Below, in pieces: positions 35,817 through 44,996 of a stretch of 64,000 nucleotides of DNA. The notes beneath the pieces are model-generated. The model was not told the DNA's origin and ran no database searches. It saw only the letters and a list, made by a program, of their open reading frames with translations. The translations under genes were made by a program, and so were the position numbers. The DNA is taken from positions 153,493-217,492 of the forward strand of contig NZ_AOJK01000036.1 in the NCBI RefSeq assembly GCF_000336875.1. The letters are read 5' to 3'. Origin of the DNA: Halorubrum californiense DSM 19288. GTDB taxonomy: Archaea > Halobacteriota > Halobacteria > Halobacteriales > Haloferacaceae. Positions within the stretch are counted from its first letter, which is position 1. Each line of letters begins with the position of its first letter.

Positions 35817-37576
35817 CGGCGAGCTCGCTCCTCCTACAGAGCGACCTCCTGCCGGAGGCGCTCAACATCTCGTTCAAGATCGGGCCGGCGCTGCTCGTGA
35901 TCGGGATGCTCGGGCTGTTCCTCACCATCGGGTTCGTCTTCCGCGTGGCCGACACCGACGACATGTGGGTCGCCGGCCGTTCCATCGGGAACGTCGAGAA
36001 CGGGATGGCGATCGGTGCGAACTGGATGTCGGCGGCATCGTACCTCGGCATGGCCGCGTCGATCGCGCTGGCCGGCTTCTACGGCCTCGTGTTCGTCGTC
36101 GGCTGGACGACGGGCTACTTCATCCTGCTCATCTTCCTCGCCGCGCAGCTGCGCCGGTTCGGGAAGTACACGGCGCCGGACTTCGTCGGCGACCGATTCA
36201 ACTCCGACACCGCGCGCGCAATCGCGGCGGTGACGACGTTCCTCATCGGCTTCGTCTACGCCATCGGGCAGGCGAAGGGGATGGCGCTGGTCGGCCTGTA
36301 CATCTTCGGTAACTACGGCGGTCTCATCCCCGGTCTGGACGGGTATCAGGTGATGGTCGTCGCCATGATGGTCGTCACCGTCGGCTACCTGACGCTGTCC
36401 GGGATGCTGGGCGCCACGAAGAACCAGGCGGTCCAGTACGTCATCCTCATCCTCGCGTTCGTCGTCGGGCTGTTCGTCGTCGGCTGGACGAACGGCTACT
36501 CGACGGTGCTGCCGCAGTTGGAGTACGGCGCGCTGATCAGTCAGCTCGGTAGCGAGTTCTCCCAGCCGTTCGCCTCGTCGGGCTACTACCTCTGGGTCGC
36601 GACGACGTTCTCGCTGATCGTCGGCACCTGCGGGCTCCCGCACGTACTCGTCCGGTTCTACACGGTCGAGAGCGAGCGGACGGCCCGCTGGTCGACTGTC
36701 TGGGGACTGTTCTTCATCTGCATCCTCTACTGGAGCGCGCCCGCGTTCGCGGCGTTCGGGACCGACCTCTACTCGCAGAACGTCGGCGCGACGTACGGCG
36801 ACCCCGGCATGACGGGCGCGGCCAGCGAGGTCATCGTCGTGCTTGCGGCGCAGCTGTCCGGGCTCCCGTCTTGGTTCGTCGGCATCGTCGCGGCGGGCGG
36901 TATCGCCGCGGCCATCGCGACGGTCGCGGGGCTGTTCATCGCCGGCTCCTCGGCGATCAGCCACGACATCTACACGAACATCATCAACGAGGACGCGACG
37001 CAGCGCCAGCAGATCCTCGTCGGCCGCCTCTCGATCGTCGCGCTCGGCGCGCTGACCACGCTGGCTGCGCTCAACCCCGCGTCGTCGATCGCGGCGCTCG
37101 TCGGGTACGCGTTCTCGCTCGCCGGCTCCGTCCTGTTCCCGATGTTCTTCCTCGGCATGTGGTGGGAGAACGCCAACCGCCAGGGCGCGCTCGCCGGCAT
37201 GACCACCGGGCTCACGCTCTGGTCGATCCCGATGATCAACCAGATCGTCCCGACGTACATCGGCTCGCTCGAAGCGCCGCTGTCGACCGGACTCGCGCAG
37301 GCGATGCCCGCCATCGGCTCGGCGCTCATCACGCTCCCCGTCGTGTTCGTCGTCACCATCGTCGTCTCGATGGCGACCGACGAGCCGTCGCTGGAGACGA
37401 AGCGGATCGTCCGGCAGTGTCACAGCCCTGAGCCGATGGGCCAGCAGGAGACCGCCGAGGACGTCGTCGCCGACGGTGGCGAAGACGTGGCGACCGATGG
37501 TGGCCGCGCAACTGACGACGCGGCCGCCGAGGGCGACCGCGCAACTGACGACGCGGCCACGGAGACGGAGGAGTAA
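35813..37576 (+). CDS. Sodium:solute symporter, acetate/monocarboxylate type
   Basis: 587-aa SSS-family transporter with about 13 helices. The conserved SSS core is visible: DMWVAGRSIGNVENGMAIGA (N-terminal), GTCGLPHVLVRFYTVES (helix with substrate and Na+ contacts), GIVAAGGIAAAIATVAGLFI and ISHDIYTN. The presence of a DUF4212 partner upstream marks the VC_2705/ActP-like group, which takes up acetate or similar acids. The C-terminal about 40 residues are acidic repeats shared with the N-terminus of the small subunit. Together with the two synthetases it makes an uptake and activation path for acetate. Confidence 0.92.
   Translation: MTASSLLLQSDLLPEALNISFKIGPALLVIGMLGLFLTIGFVFRVADTDDMWVAGRSIGNVENGMAIGANWMSAASYLGMAASIALAGFYGLVFVVGWTTGYFILLIFLAAQLRRFGKYTAPDFVGDRFNSDTARAIAAVTTFLIGFVYAIGQAKGMALVGLYIFGNYGGLIPGLDGYQVMVVAMMVVTVGYLTLSGMLGATKNQAVQYVILILAFVVGLFVVGWTNGYSTVLPQLEYGALISQLGSEFSQPFASSGYYLWVATTFSLIVGTCGLPHVLVRFYTVESERTARWSTVWGLFFICILYWSAPAFAAFGTDLYSQNVGATYGDPGMTGAASEVIVVLAAQLSGLPSWFVGIVAAGGIAAAIATVAGLFIAGSSAISHDIYTNIINEDATQRQQILVGRLSIVALGALTTLAALNPASSIAALVGYAFSLAGSVLFPMFFLGMWWENANRQGALAGMTTGLTLWSIPMINQIVPTYIGSLEAPLSTGLAQAMPAIGSALITLPVVFVVTIVVSMATDEPSLETKRIVRQCHSPEPMGQQETAEDVVADGGEDVATDGGRATDDAAAEGDRATDDAATETEE
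37496..37560 (+). repeat. 65-bp direct repeat, copy 2 (C-terminal tail of symporter)
   Basis: Second copy of the 65-bp repeat at 35379-35443, in the same orientation and reading frame, with three base differences. The two copies frame the symporter gene pair, 2.1 kb apart. Confidence 0.85.
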
Positions 37577-37579
37577 TCC

Positions 37580-38041
37580 ATGTACGAACGCATCCTCGTC
37601 CCCACGGACGGCAGCGACGTCGCGGAGGCCGCCGTCGACCACGCGCTCGACCTCGCGGAGAAGTACGACGCCGAGGTCCACGCGCTGTACGTGGTCGACA
37701 TCGACTCCGTGAACTTCAGCCTGGGCACCGAACAGGTCGACCGGCTCAAGCAGGGCCGGTTCGACGAGATGGGCGAACTGAAAGAGCAGGCCGACGAGGC
37801 GACCGGCGTGGTCGCCGACCGCGGCGCCGAACGCGGCGTCGACGTCGTCGAACACGTCTCGGGCGGTCGGCCGCACAAGGTGATCGCCGACTACGCCGAG
37901 GACAACGACGTGAGCCTCATCGTCATGGGGAGCCACGGCCGCGCGGGCGTCCGCCGCGCGCTGCTCGGGAGCGTCACGGAGCGCACCCTGCGCTCGACGC
38001 ACGTCCCCGTCCTCGTCGTCGACTACCTCGACGAGGACTGA
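37580..38041 (+). CDS. Universal stress protein (UspA family)
   Basis: 153-aa single-domain USP. It begins MYERILVPTDGSDVAEAAV, the usual first strand and loop. The ATP-binding signature G-2x-G-9x-G(S/T) is present in GSHGRAGVRRALLGSVTERT, suggesting an ATP-binding type. Such genes often sit beside transporters in haloarchaea. It starts 3 bp after the symporter stop, so it is probably in the same transcript and may modulate the transporter, which is inference. Confidence 0.92.
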   Translation: MYERILVPTDGSDVAEAAVDHALDLAEKYDAEVHALYVVDIDSVNFSLGTEQVDRLKQGRFDEMGELKEQADEATGVVADRGAERGVDVVEHVSGGRPHKVIADYAEDNDVSLIVMGSHGRAGVRRALLGSVTERTLRSTHVPVLVVDYLDED

Positions 38042-38146
38042 CCCCCGAGGGTCGGCTCACTCGCCGACGGACGCATCGCCTCGCCGCGCGGCCGACGCCG
38101 CCCGGCTTCGCAACACCGACGTACCCCTCTCGTACACAGTCATATC

Positions 38147-38422
38147 ATGCCCGACTCGGACGCCGCGAAGACGCCGGACGACCAGCAGACCGACCCGAGC
38201 GTCGCCGACCGCGCCCGGCACGTGCTCAGCGAGAACGGCACCGGAATGTTACAGGACCTGCTGTTCGCGCTCGTGTGGGTGGGGCTCGCGTCGGCGCTGT
38301 ACGACTTCGCCTTCCCGACGGCCCCCCAGTGGGTGCTGTACATGTTCATGCTCGCGGGAATCCCGGCGTACTTCGGCTTCTTCATCTCGCTGGAGATGGC
38401 GAAGGAGCGCAGCGCGCGCTGA
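38147..38422 (+). CDS. Small two-helix membrane protein
   Basis: 91-aa protein of unknown family. After an acidic N-terminus (about 45 residues, with QDLLFALVWVGLASALYDF starting the first helix) there are two hydrophobic segments at about 41-59 and 66-84 (WVLYMFMLAGIPAYFGFFIS). The C-terminus is short and basic. It follows the acetate symporter and USP by about 105 bp on the same strand and may be an accessory of that system, but no sequence evidence proves it. Confidence 0.75.
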   Translation: MPDSDAAKTPDDQQTDPSVADRARHVLSENGTGMLQDLLFALVWVGLASALYDFAFPTAPQWVLYMFMLAGIPAYFGFFISLEMAKERSAR

Positions 38423-38449
38423 CGCGGCGGCCGCTTCTCTCCTCGCCGT

Positions 38450-39106
38450 TCACCCGGCGAGTTCGCGGATGTCGCCGACGTCGAGCAGCCGCTCGCCCGG
38501 GTCGAGCGCGGCGCGGTACGTCGCCCGCGCGACGGTATCGACGGAGAGCGGTCGGGACTCGCCGAGCCGCGAGGCGAGCGGCGGCGCGCTCGCGACGAAC
38601 CGGAGGATACGGTCGACGACGCCGGGGACGTGCGGCTGCCCCTCGCCATAGACGGGGCCGGGACGGAGGGTGACCACGTCGAGGTCGAGGTCGGCGATGG
38701 ACGCCTCGGCGCGCCGCTTGGCCGTCAGGAAGGCGTTACGAATCCGCGGCGGCTTCGCCGCCGCGGAGAGGAAGACGAACGCGTCGACGCCCGCGCGTTC
38801 CGCCTCCAGCGCCGTGAGAAGGGCGGCGTCGCCGTTGACGCGCTCGAAGGTGACTCCCTCCGTCGGCGCTTCGGTGAGCGTCCCGACCGAGTGGACCACG
38901 GCGTCGACGCCGTCGAGGCGGTCGCGCCACGCGTTCGGGCGGAAGAGGTCGGCGCTCGTCCACGAGACGGCGTCCGCCCACGCCTCGTCGATGTCGGGCC
39001 GGCCGCTCCGCGAGACGCTGCGGACCTCGTGGTCGTCGCGGACCGCGAACCGGCAGACGTCGCGTCCGATGAAGCCGCTGCCGCCGACGACGAGGAGGGT
39101 AGCCAT
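38450..39106 (-). CDS. NAD(P)-binding epimerase-like (atypical SDR, NDUFA9-like) protein
   Basis: 218-aa Rossmann protein. It starts MATLLVVGGSGFIGRDVCRF, with the Gly-rich dinucleotide motif GGSGFIG. It has VDAVVHSVGTLTE, NGDAALLTALEAERAGVDAF and FVFLSAAAKPP in place of the usual Tyr-x3-Lys region, followed by LRPGPVYGEGQPHVPG. The missing YxxxK makes it an atypical SDR similar to NDUFA9-like proteins. Function is not known in haloarchaea. The frame is open further upstream to 39349, but homology starts at 39106. Confidence 0.85.
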   Translation of the reverse strand: MATLLVVGGSGFIGRDVCRFAVRDDHEVRSVSRSGRPDIDEAWADAVSWTSADLFRPNAWRDRLDGVDAVVHSVGTLTEAPTEGVTFERVNGDAALLTALEAERAGVDAFVFLSAAAKPPRIRNAFLTAKRRAEASIADLDLDVVTLRPGPVYGEGQPHVPGVVDRILRFVASAPPLASRLGESRPLSVDTVARATYRAALDPGERLLDVGDIRELAG

Positions 39107-39171
39107 ACGGTCGCGTACGCGCCGCCCCGTCTTGGGGTTTCGGGACGGGCGCGGCGGGGGCCGGCGGGTCG

Positions 39172-41838
39172 TTAGCGCCGGAGGAACCCGAAGAGCGCGT
39201 AGTCCTCGTCGGGGTCGTACCGGCGGAACAGGAGGCTGTTCGTCAGCACCGACACCGAGGAGAACGCCATCGCCCCGGCCGCGAGGACGGGCTGGAGCAG
39301 CCCGAGCGACGCGAGCGGGATCATCGCCGTGTTGTAGCCGAGCGCCCACACGAGGTTCTGTTTGATCTTCCGGAGCGTCGCGTCGGAGACGCGGATCGCC
39401 TTCACGACGTCGAGCGGGTCGTCGCGCATCAGCGTCACGTCCGCGGCCTCGATGGCCACGTCGGTCCCGCTCCCGATGGCGGTGCCGACGTACGCGACCG
39501 CGAGCGCCGGCGCGTCGTTGACGCCGTCACCGACCATCATCGCCCTCCGGCCGTCGGACTGGATCGCCTCGACCGCGTCGGACTTGTCCTCGGGGAGGAC
39601 GCCGGCGCGGACGTTCTCGGGGTCGATCCCGACCTCCTCGGCGACCGCGCGCGCGGTGCGCTCGTTGTCGCCGGTGATCATCATCACGTCGATAGCGCGG
39701 TCGCGGAGCTGACTCACCGCGTCCGTCGCGCTCGGTTTCACCGTGTCCGCGTCGGCGACGACGCCGAGGAGCTCCCCCTCGTCCGCGCCGGCGGGCACGC
39801 GGGCGACGAGCATCGCCGTCTTCCCCTCGCTCTCCAGGCGTTCCATCGTCTCCGCGGCGGTCGAGGGATCGATCCCGTTGTCACGCAGCAGCTTCCGGTT
39901 GCCGACCAGTATTCGGCTTCCTTCCACGGTCGCTTTCACCCCGTGTCCGGGAACGTTCTCGAAGTCCTCGGGATCGCCGAGGGCGAGGCCGCGCGCCTCC
40001 GCACCGTCGACGATGGCGCGGGCGAGGGGGTGTTCGCTGCCCCGCTCCGCGCTCGCCGCGAGCCGGAGGACCTCGTCTTCGTCGGCCCGCGCGTCGGTCG
40101 CGGCGTCGTCGCCGGTGACCGGCGCGTCCTCGCCCTCGGCGACCGCGCCGCCGTCGGGGACGCGCTGGTCGCCGAGGGCGACCGCGTCCGTAAGCTCCAT
40201 CTCGCCCGCCGTGAGCGTCCCCGTCTTGTCGAAGACGACGGTGTCGACGTCCTTCGCGCGTTCGAGGACGTCGCCGCCCTTGAACAGGACGCCGTGTTGC
40301 GCACCGATGGTGGTGCCGACCATCGTCGCGGCCGGCGTCGCGAGGCCGAGCGCGCAGGGACACGCGATCAGGACCGAGGAGGCGAAGACGACGACTGCGA
40401 ACTCGAACACTGAAACGGTCCCGCCGACCGGCGCTGGCCCGCCCGCGACCTGTCCCCACAGCGGGAGCCGGTCGACGAACGCCGCAAGCGTCTCGGGGAA
40501 GAGGAACCAGACGACGCCCCACACCAGCGCGTTCGCGATGACCGCGGGGACGAAGTACGCGGAGATCCGGTCCGCGAGGTTCTGGATGTCGGGCTGGCGG
40601 GACTGCGCCTCCTTCACCGTCTGGACGATCTGCTGGAGCGCGGTGTCCGCGCCGACCTTCGTCGCCTCGACGACGAGGAGCCCGTTCTCGTTGATGGTGG
40701 ACCCGACGACCTCGTCGCCCTCGCTCTTCTCGACCGGGACCGACTCGCCGGTCACCATCGACTCGTCGACGGCGGATTGCCCCTCGACGACGACGCCGTC
40801 GGTGGGGATCCGCTCGCCGGGCCGGACCTTCATCCGGTCGCCGACCTCGACCTCGTCGATAGGGACCTCATCCTCGTTGCCGTCCTCGTCGACGAGCGTG
40901 GCGGTGTCGGCCTCCATCTGCAAGAGCTTCCGGAGCGCTTCGCCCGCCTGCCCCTTCGAGCGGGCTTCGAGGTAGTTCCCGAGCGTGATGAACACGAGGA
41001 TCAGCGCGGCCGTGTCGAAGTAGACGCTCCCGGCGATCAGATCGAGGAGGACGGCGACGGAGTAGACGTACGCCGTCGTCGAACCCAACGCGATCAGCAC
41101 GTCCATGTTGGCGCGCCCGTTCGTGACGAGCGCCTTGTAGGAGTTCACGTAGAACGGCCGCCCGAGCACGATTTGGACCGGCGTCGCGAGCGCGAACGCG
41201 ACCCAGTGAATGTCGAGGCCGAAGACGCCGTCCGGCACGATCGCACCCCCGAGGAGGAGGTTGTCGACGAGGAAGAAGAGCAGCGGCGCGGACAGCGCGG
41301 CGCCGAACAGCGTCAGCCGGCGCTGCTTTCGTATCTCGGCGTTCCGCGCCGCGTCGCGCGCGCTCTCGCCGGAGCCGTCGTCCTCCCCGTCGGCGCCTTC
41401 CCCGTCCGGACCCTCGCTCTCTCGGACGGGCGAGTAGCCCGCGTCCTCGACGGCGTCGTACAGCGCCGACAGCGAGGTCTCCGCGGGGTTGTACCTGACC
41501 TGCGCCTCGTCGGTCGCGTAGTTCACGTCGGCGTCGACGACGCCGGGCACGGACTCCAGCGCGTCGCGGTTGGCGTCCGCGCAGTTCGCGCACGACATGT
41601 CGGTGATCGCGACGGTCGCCGTCTCGGAGACCGCCCCGTAGCCCGCCTCCTCGATCGCGTCGTAGATCGCCGCGAGCGACGTCGCGTCCGGGTCGTACTC
41701 GACGGTCGCCTCGTCGGTGGCGTAGTTCGCGTCCGCCCGCGAGACGCCGTCTATCGACCCCACGGCGTCGCTGACGGTCGCCGAGCAGTTGGCGCAGCTC
41801 ATCCCCGTGATGTCGAGGTGGGTGGTTCGGGTACTCAT
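39172..41838 (-). CDS. copA: Copper-exporting P1B-type ATPase CopA
   Basis: 888-aa heavy-metal ATPase. Two N-terminal HMA domains carry [11 protein letters not shown] (about 13-23) and [11 protein letters not shown] (about 83-93). Transport domain: CPC in [15 protein letters not shown], phosphorylation site [15 protein letters not shown] in [13 protein letters not shown] in [11 protein letters not shown], and [13 protein letters not shown]. The pattern marks Cu(I). The nucleotide domain has an acidic insert of about 35 residues ([20 protein letters not shown]). No copper regulator lies beside it. The ATG 41838 is chosen because the first HMA begins right after. An 8-codon longer start at 41862 is possible. 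Confidence 0.94.
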   Translation of the reverse strand: MSTRTTHLDITGMSCANCSATVSDAVGSIDGVSRADANYATDEATVEYDPDATSLAAIYDAIEEAGYGAVSETATVAITDMSCANCADANRDALESVPGVVDADVNYATDEAQVRYNPAETSLSALYDAVEDAGYSPVRESEGPDGEGADGEDDGSGESARDAARNAEIRKQRRLTLFGAALSAPLLFFLVDNLLLGGAIVPDGVFGLDIHWVAFALATPVQIVLGRPFYVNSYKALVTNGRANMDVLIALGSTTAYVYSVAVLLDLIAGSVYFDTAALILVFITLGNYLEARSKGQAGEALRKLLQMEADTATLVDEDGNEDEVPIDEVEVGDRMKVRPGERIPTDGVVVEGQSAVDESMVTGESVPVEKSEGDEVVGSTINENGLLVVEATKVGADTALQQIVQTVKEAQSRQPDIQNLADRISAYFVPAVIANALVWGVVWFLFPETLAAFVDRLPLWGQVAGGPAPVGGTVSVFEFAVVVFASSVLIACPCALGLATPAATMVGTTIGAQHGVLFKGGDVLERAKDVDTVVFDKTGTLTAGEMELTDAVALGDQRVPDGGAVAEGEDAPVTGDDAATDARADEDEVLRLAASAERGSEHPLARAIVDGAEARGLALGDPEDFENVPGHGVKATVEGSRILVGNRKLLRDNGIDPSTAAETMERLESEGKTAMLVARVPAGADEGELLGVVADADTVKPSATDAVSQLRDRAIDVMMITGDNERTARAVAEEVGIDPENVRAGVLPEDKSDAVEAIQSDGRRAMMVGDGVNDAPALAVAYVGTAIGSGTDVAIEAADVTLMRDDPLDVVKAIRVSDATLRKIKQNLVWALGYNTAMIPLASLGLLQPVLAAGAMAFSSVSVLTNSLLFRRYDPDEDYALFGFLRR

Positions 41839-41841
41839 CTT

Positions 41842-41862
41842 GTGTACTACTACGGGATACAC
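41842..41862 (-). promoter_or_regulatory. Inverted repeat before copA
   Basis: gtgta (41842-41846) and tacac (41858-41862) are inverted half-sites 11 bp apart, ending 4 bp upstream of the copA ATG. It could be a metal-responsive operator, but the repeat is short and the match may be chance. Confidence 0.25.
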
Positions 41863-41993
41863 CCTTAGTGCGTTTTCCCCTTCGAAACCAAAGGTCTCGG
41901 GCGGGGATATCTTCGATTACAAAGCAGTCTCCGGCCCGTCCGGCCCGGACGTTTCGAGGAAAGACTTTGGAAGCGGCGCGTCCTACCCGCGAC

Positions 41994-42764
41994 ATGGCCC
42001 GTTTGGAGCGACTCAGGGTGTTTCCGGTGAAGGGGTTAGACGGGGTCGACGTCGAGGCCGCGACGGTCCTCGACGGCGGGACGCTGAAACACGACCGCGA
42101 GTTCGCGCTGTTCGACGCCGACGGCGACGTCGTCAACGGCAAGCGGACCGACCGGGTCCACGACCTCGCGACCGAGTTCGACCCCGAGTCGACGACGCTC
42201 CGGGTCGAGACGCCCGACGGGACCGTCCGGCGGTTCGACCTGAACGACGAGCGGGACCGCGCCGCGGAGTGGTTCGGCGAGTGCTTCGACGCGGACCTCC
42301 GGCTCCGCCGCGACGAGTCGCTGGGGTACGTCGACCGCCGAGAGATGGGCCCCTCCGTCGTCAGCACGGCGACGCTGGAGGCGGTCGCGTCGTGGTTCGA
42401 CGGGATGACAGTCGACGGCGCGCGCCGCCGCCTCCGGGCGAACGTCGAGGTCTCGGGCGTCCCGGCGTTCTGGGAGGACCGGTTCGTCGGCGACGGGGCG
42501 CCGGCGTTCGAGATAGAGGGCGTGCGCGTCGAGGGCGTGACCCCCTGCGGTCGGTGCGTCGTTCCCGAGCGCGACCCCGACACCGGGGAGCCGACCCCGG
42601 AGTTCCGCGAGCGGTTCGTCCGGCGACGCGAGGCGACCTTCCCCGAGTGGGCCGACGAGGACGCGTTCGACCACTACTACACGCTGATGACCATCGCGCG
42701 GATCCCCGAGCGCGACCGCGGTGCGACGCTCCGCGTCGGCGACGAGGTCACGGTCAGCGAGTGA
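41994..42764 (+). CDS. MOSC-domain protein
   Basis: 256-aa protein with an N-terminal MOSC_N beta-barrel (about 1-110: RLERLRVFPVKGLDG, LDGGTLKHDREFALFDADGD) and a C-terminal MOSC domain (about 115-256). The conserved cysteine that can bind sulfur or molybdenum cofactor is in VTPCGRCVVPERD. MOSC proteins are linked to Moco sulfuration or Moco-using reductases such as mARC. The frame runs upstream to 41868, into the copA promoter, and is not supported there. Confidence 0.88.
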   Translation: MARLERLRVFPVKGLDGVDVEAATVLDGGTLKHDREFALFDADGDVVNGKRTDRVHDLATEFDPESTTLRVETPDGTVRRFDLNDERDRAAEWFGECFDADLRLRRDESLGYVDRREMGPSVVSTATLEAVASWFDGMTVDGARRRLRANVEVSGVPAFWEDRFVGDGAPAFEIEGVRVEGVTPCGRCVVPERDPDTGEPTPEFRERFVRRREATFPEWADEDAFDHYYTLMTIARIPERDRGATLRVGDEVTVSE

Positions 42765-42937
42765 GAAACGGGGAGTGAAAGGCCGGGACGACTGGGAGTC
42801 GCGAGCGACCGGATCGCTCCGGCGCGAACGCCGATTTTTCCTTCGCAAGCGGCGAATACGCCCCGGAGAGCGTTCGTGGCGGCGATCCGCCGCAGCACGC
42901 AACACTTATCACACCGTCGGGAGACAGTTAGGGTGCG

Positions 42938-43132
42938 ATGGCGACAGGCAAGGTCGACTTCTTCAACGACACCGGCGGCTACGGATTCATCGAGACTGAC
43001 GACGCTGACGAAGACGTGTTCTTCCACATGGAAGACGTCGGCGGCCCGGACCTCGAAGAGGGACAGGAGGTAGAGTTCGAGATCGAGGAGGCGGACAAGG
43101 GTCCGCGCGCCACGAACCTCACTCGGCTGTAG
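42938..43132 (+). CDS. cspA: Cold-shock domain protein
   Basis: 64-aa single-stranded nucleic-acid chaperone. The five-stranded barrel is recognisable from GKVDFFNDTGGYGFIETDDA (RNP1 GYGFIE) and DVFFHMEDV (RNP2). The rest has the acidic bias of halophiles. An ATG start follows cacttatcac (TATA-like, about 42902-42910) by about 28 bp. Single-copy-type, no operon partners. The 173-bp spacer before it (42765-42937) holds only this promoter. Confidence 0.93.
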   Translation: MATGKVDFFNDTGGYGFIETDDADEDVFFHMEDVGGPDLEEGQEVEFEIEEADKGPRATNLTRL

Positions 43133-43250
43133 CTCGGTCGCGGCATCCGCTACCGGCGAACTCGGACAGCTCTCGAAACACGTTCCGCGTATATTCTCAC
43201 CGCGAGCGACGGCGCCGCCGTTTTGGTCGCCGGGCCGCCAACGAACCGAT

Positions 43251-43811
43251 ATGGAGGCAGACGACCCCGACGCACACGTCGCCGACCTCGACGCGTTCGT
43301 CGACGAGAACCTCGACCGCTACGCCGAGACGCAGGGCGTCCTCCCCGAACGGCTCGACGAGTTCGGCGAGCGGTACCGGTCGCAGGGACACCTGACCCGC
43401 GATCAGCTGTACGAGATCGCCTACGAGTCGTCCACGCGGAGCGCCTACCACGTCGAGAAGAACCCAGCGCCCCGGTGTCGGGAGGTGACGCGCAACGCTC
43501 GGCTCGTCGACGGCGACTTCTCGACGATCCACCTGATCACCGGCCTCGCGGGATTCAAGGCGCCGACCGCCTCGTGCGTGCTGGCCGCGCTCGACGGCGA
43601 CCGCCACGCCGTCGTCGACACGCGCGTCTGGGCCTCCTTGGAGCGACTGGGCTACCTCGACGGTCGGAAGGAGAGCTTCGACGCCGCGGACTACGTCGCG
43701 ATGATCGATCCGATCCGCGAGATCGCCGACGAGACCGACTCCCGCGCGGTCGACGTGGGATATGCGCTGTTCGCACACGACGCGCACGTCCGGGAGGGAA
43801 CGCTCCACTGA
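43251..43811 (+). CDS. Unknown haloarchaeal protein, HhH-GPD-like segment
   Basis: 186-aa protein. I do not recognise a named family. HLITGLAGFKAPTASCVLAA (about 88-107) resembles a helix-hairpin-helix with the Gly-x-Gly-type hairpin and is followed by VVDTRVWASLERLGYL, like the conserved Asp region of HhH-GPD glycosylases. The catalytic lysine of OGG1-type enzymes is not obvious. The N-terminal 80 residues are helical and acidic. A DNA-repair role is possible but unproven. Confidence 0.7.
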   Translation: MEADDPDAHVADLDAFVDENLDRYAETQGVLPERLDEFGERYRSQGHLTRDQLYEIAYESSTRSAYHVEKNPAPRCREVTRNARLVDGDFSTIHLITGLAGFKAPTASCVLAALDGDRHAVVDTRVWASLERLGYLDGRKESFDAADYVAMIDPIREIADETDSRAVDVGYALFAHDAHVREGTLH

Positions 43812-43868
43812 GCCCAAGGGCGACCGAGAGCGGCGGCCGCACGGCCGCGCACGCCGCGCGCCGACCGT

Positions 43869-44828
43869 CTACAGCGGGTACTCGACGTCGGTCGCCTCGG
43901 TCGAGTACTCCCAGAGCTTCCGGGCGTCCTCGCGGTCGTAGGAGGCGTCGTTCGACCGGCCGACCGTCGGGTGGCCGCGCATGTTCATGAGACCGCCGGG
44001 CTCGACGTAGGCGCCGCCGTCGACGTCGGTCGTCGCCGCGAACAGCATCGGCTCGACGCCGATTTCGGGCTCCTGCCCCAGCACTGCGTTCGCGGCCTTC
44101 ATGCCGACCTTCATCAGGGGGTTGCCGCTCTCGGCCGCGGTCCGCAGCTGGAGGTTCGTGTCCGTGTAGCCGGGGTGGCAGGCGACGCTGCGGATCCCCG
44201 GGTCCTCCCCCTCGTCGTCCGCCGCGTCGAGACGGCGTTCGAGTTCGTACGCGAACAGCAGGTTCGAGAGCTTGCTGCGCCCGTACGCCTTCCACTTCCC
44301 GTAGGACCGCTCCCAGTTGAGGTCGGAGAAGTCCATCTCGCCCTGCTCGTGGGCGCCCGACGACTGGGTGACGACACGGGCGTCGCCACCGATCCCCTCC
44401 GCGGCGTCGAGCAGGTCGAACAGGTGCCCCGTGAGCGCGAAGTGCCCGAGGTGGTTGACGCCGAACTGCGTCTCGAACCCGTCCTCGGTCTCGCTCCGCG
44501 GGATCGCCATCACGCCGGCGTTGTTACAGAGGACGTCGACCGCGTCGTAGTCGGCGGCGAGGCCGTCGGCGAACGACGCCACCGAGTCGAGCGACGCGAG
44601 GTCGCACTCGCGGACGTCGAGTTCGCCGTCGACCTCGCCGCCCGCGTCCGCCCGGATCTCGCGGGCCGCCTCCTCGGCGCGCTCGACGCTCCGGCACGCC
44701 ATCACGACCGTCGCGCCCTTCGCGGCGAACTCGCGGGTCCCCTCGAAGCCGAGCCCGCTGTTCGCCCCGGTGACGACCACCGTCTTCCCGTCCAGCCGCG
44801 GCATCTCGTCGGCCGTCCATTCCGACAT
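43869..44828 (-). CDS. Short-chain dehydrogenase/reductase
   Basis: 319-aa SDR. The N-terminal [20 protein letters not shown] (about 16-35) is the nucleotide-binding motif TGxxxGxG; NNAGVM and YGRSK (Tyr-x3-Lys, in [12 protein letters not shown]) form the rest of the active site. The GYTDTNLQL segment is the usual substrate loop. It resembles the retinol-dehydrogenase/WW-oxidoreductase-like subgroup, so the substrate is not clear. The ATG at 44828 is preferred over 44849, because homology starts right after it. Confidence 0.88.
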   Translation of the reverse strand: MSEWTADEMPRLDGKTVVVTGANSGLGFEGTREFAAKGATVVMACRSVERAEEAAREIRADAGGEVDGELDVRECDLASLDSVASFADGLAADYDAVDVLCNNAGVMAIPRSETEDGFETQFGVNHLGHFALTGHLFDLLDAAEGIGGDARVVTQSSGAHEQGEMDFSDLNWERSYGKWKAYGRSKLSNLLFAYELERRLDAADDEGEDPGIRSVACHPGYTDTNLQLRTAAESGNPLMKVGMKAANAVLGQEPEIGVEPMLFAATTDVDGGAYVEPGGLMNMRGHPTVGRSNDASYDREDARKLWEYSTEATDVEYPL

Positions 44829-44996
44829 GGTCGAACGAAGGGGCGTCACGGGGAGAAACCTGTCGGCCGGTTAGATGCGGACTCTCGTGTCACACACTCT
44901 CGAACGGGTCGACGAGAGGGCGTCTGCCGCGGTGATACACTTTCACCGCGCCGCCGGTGCGTTTTTAGGTGCCTCCGGGAAAGGAGTGAGTACCGA

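Noticed and set aside
43971..44996. Upstream extension of the Top6B frame
   Set aside because: The frame is open by chance antisense to the SDR gene. Family homology begins at ATG 44997.
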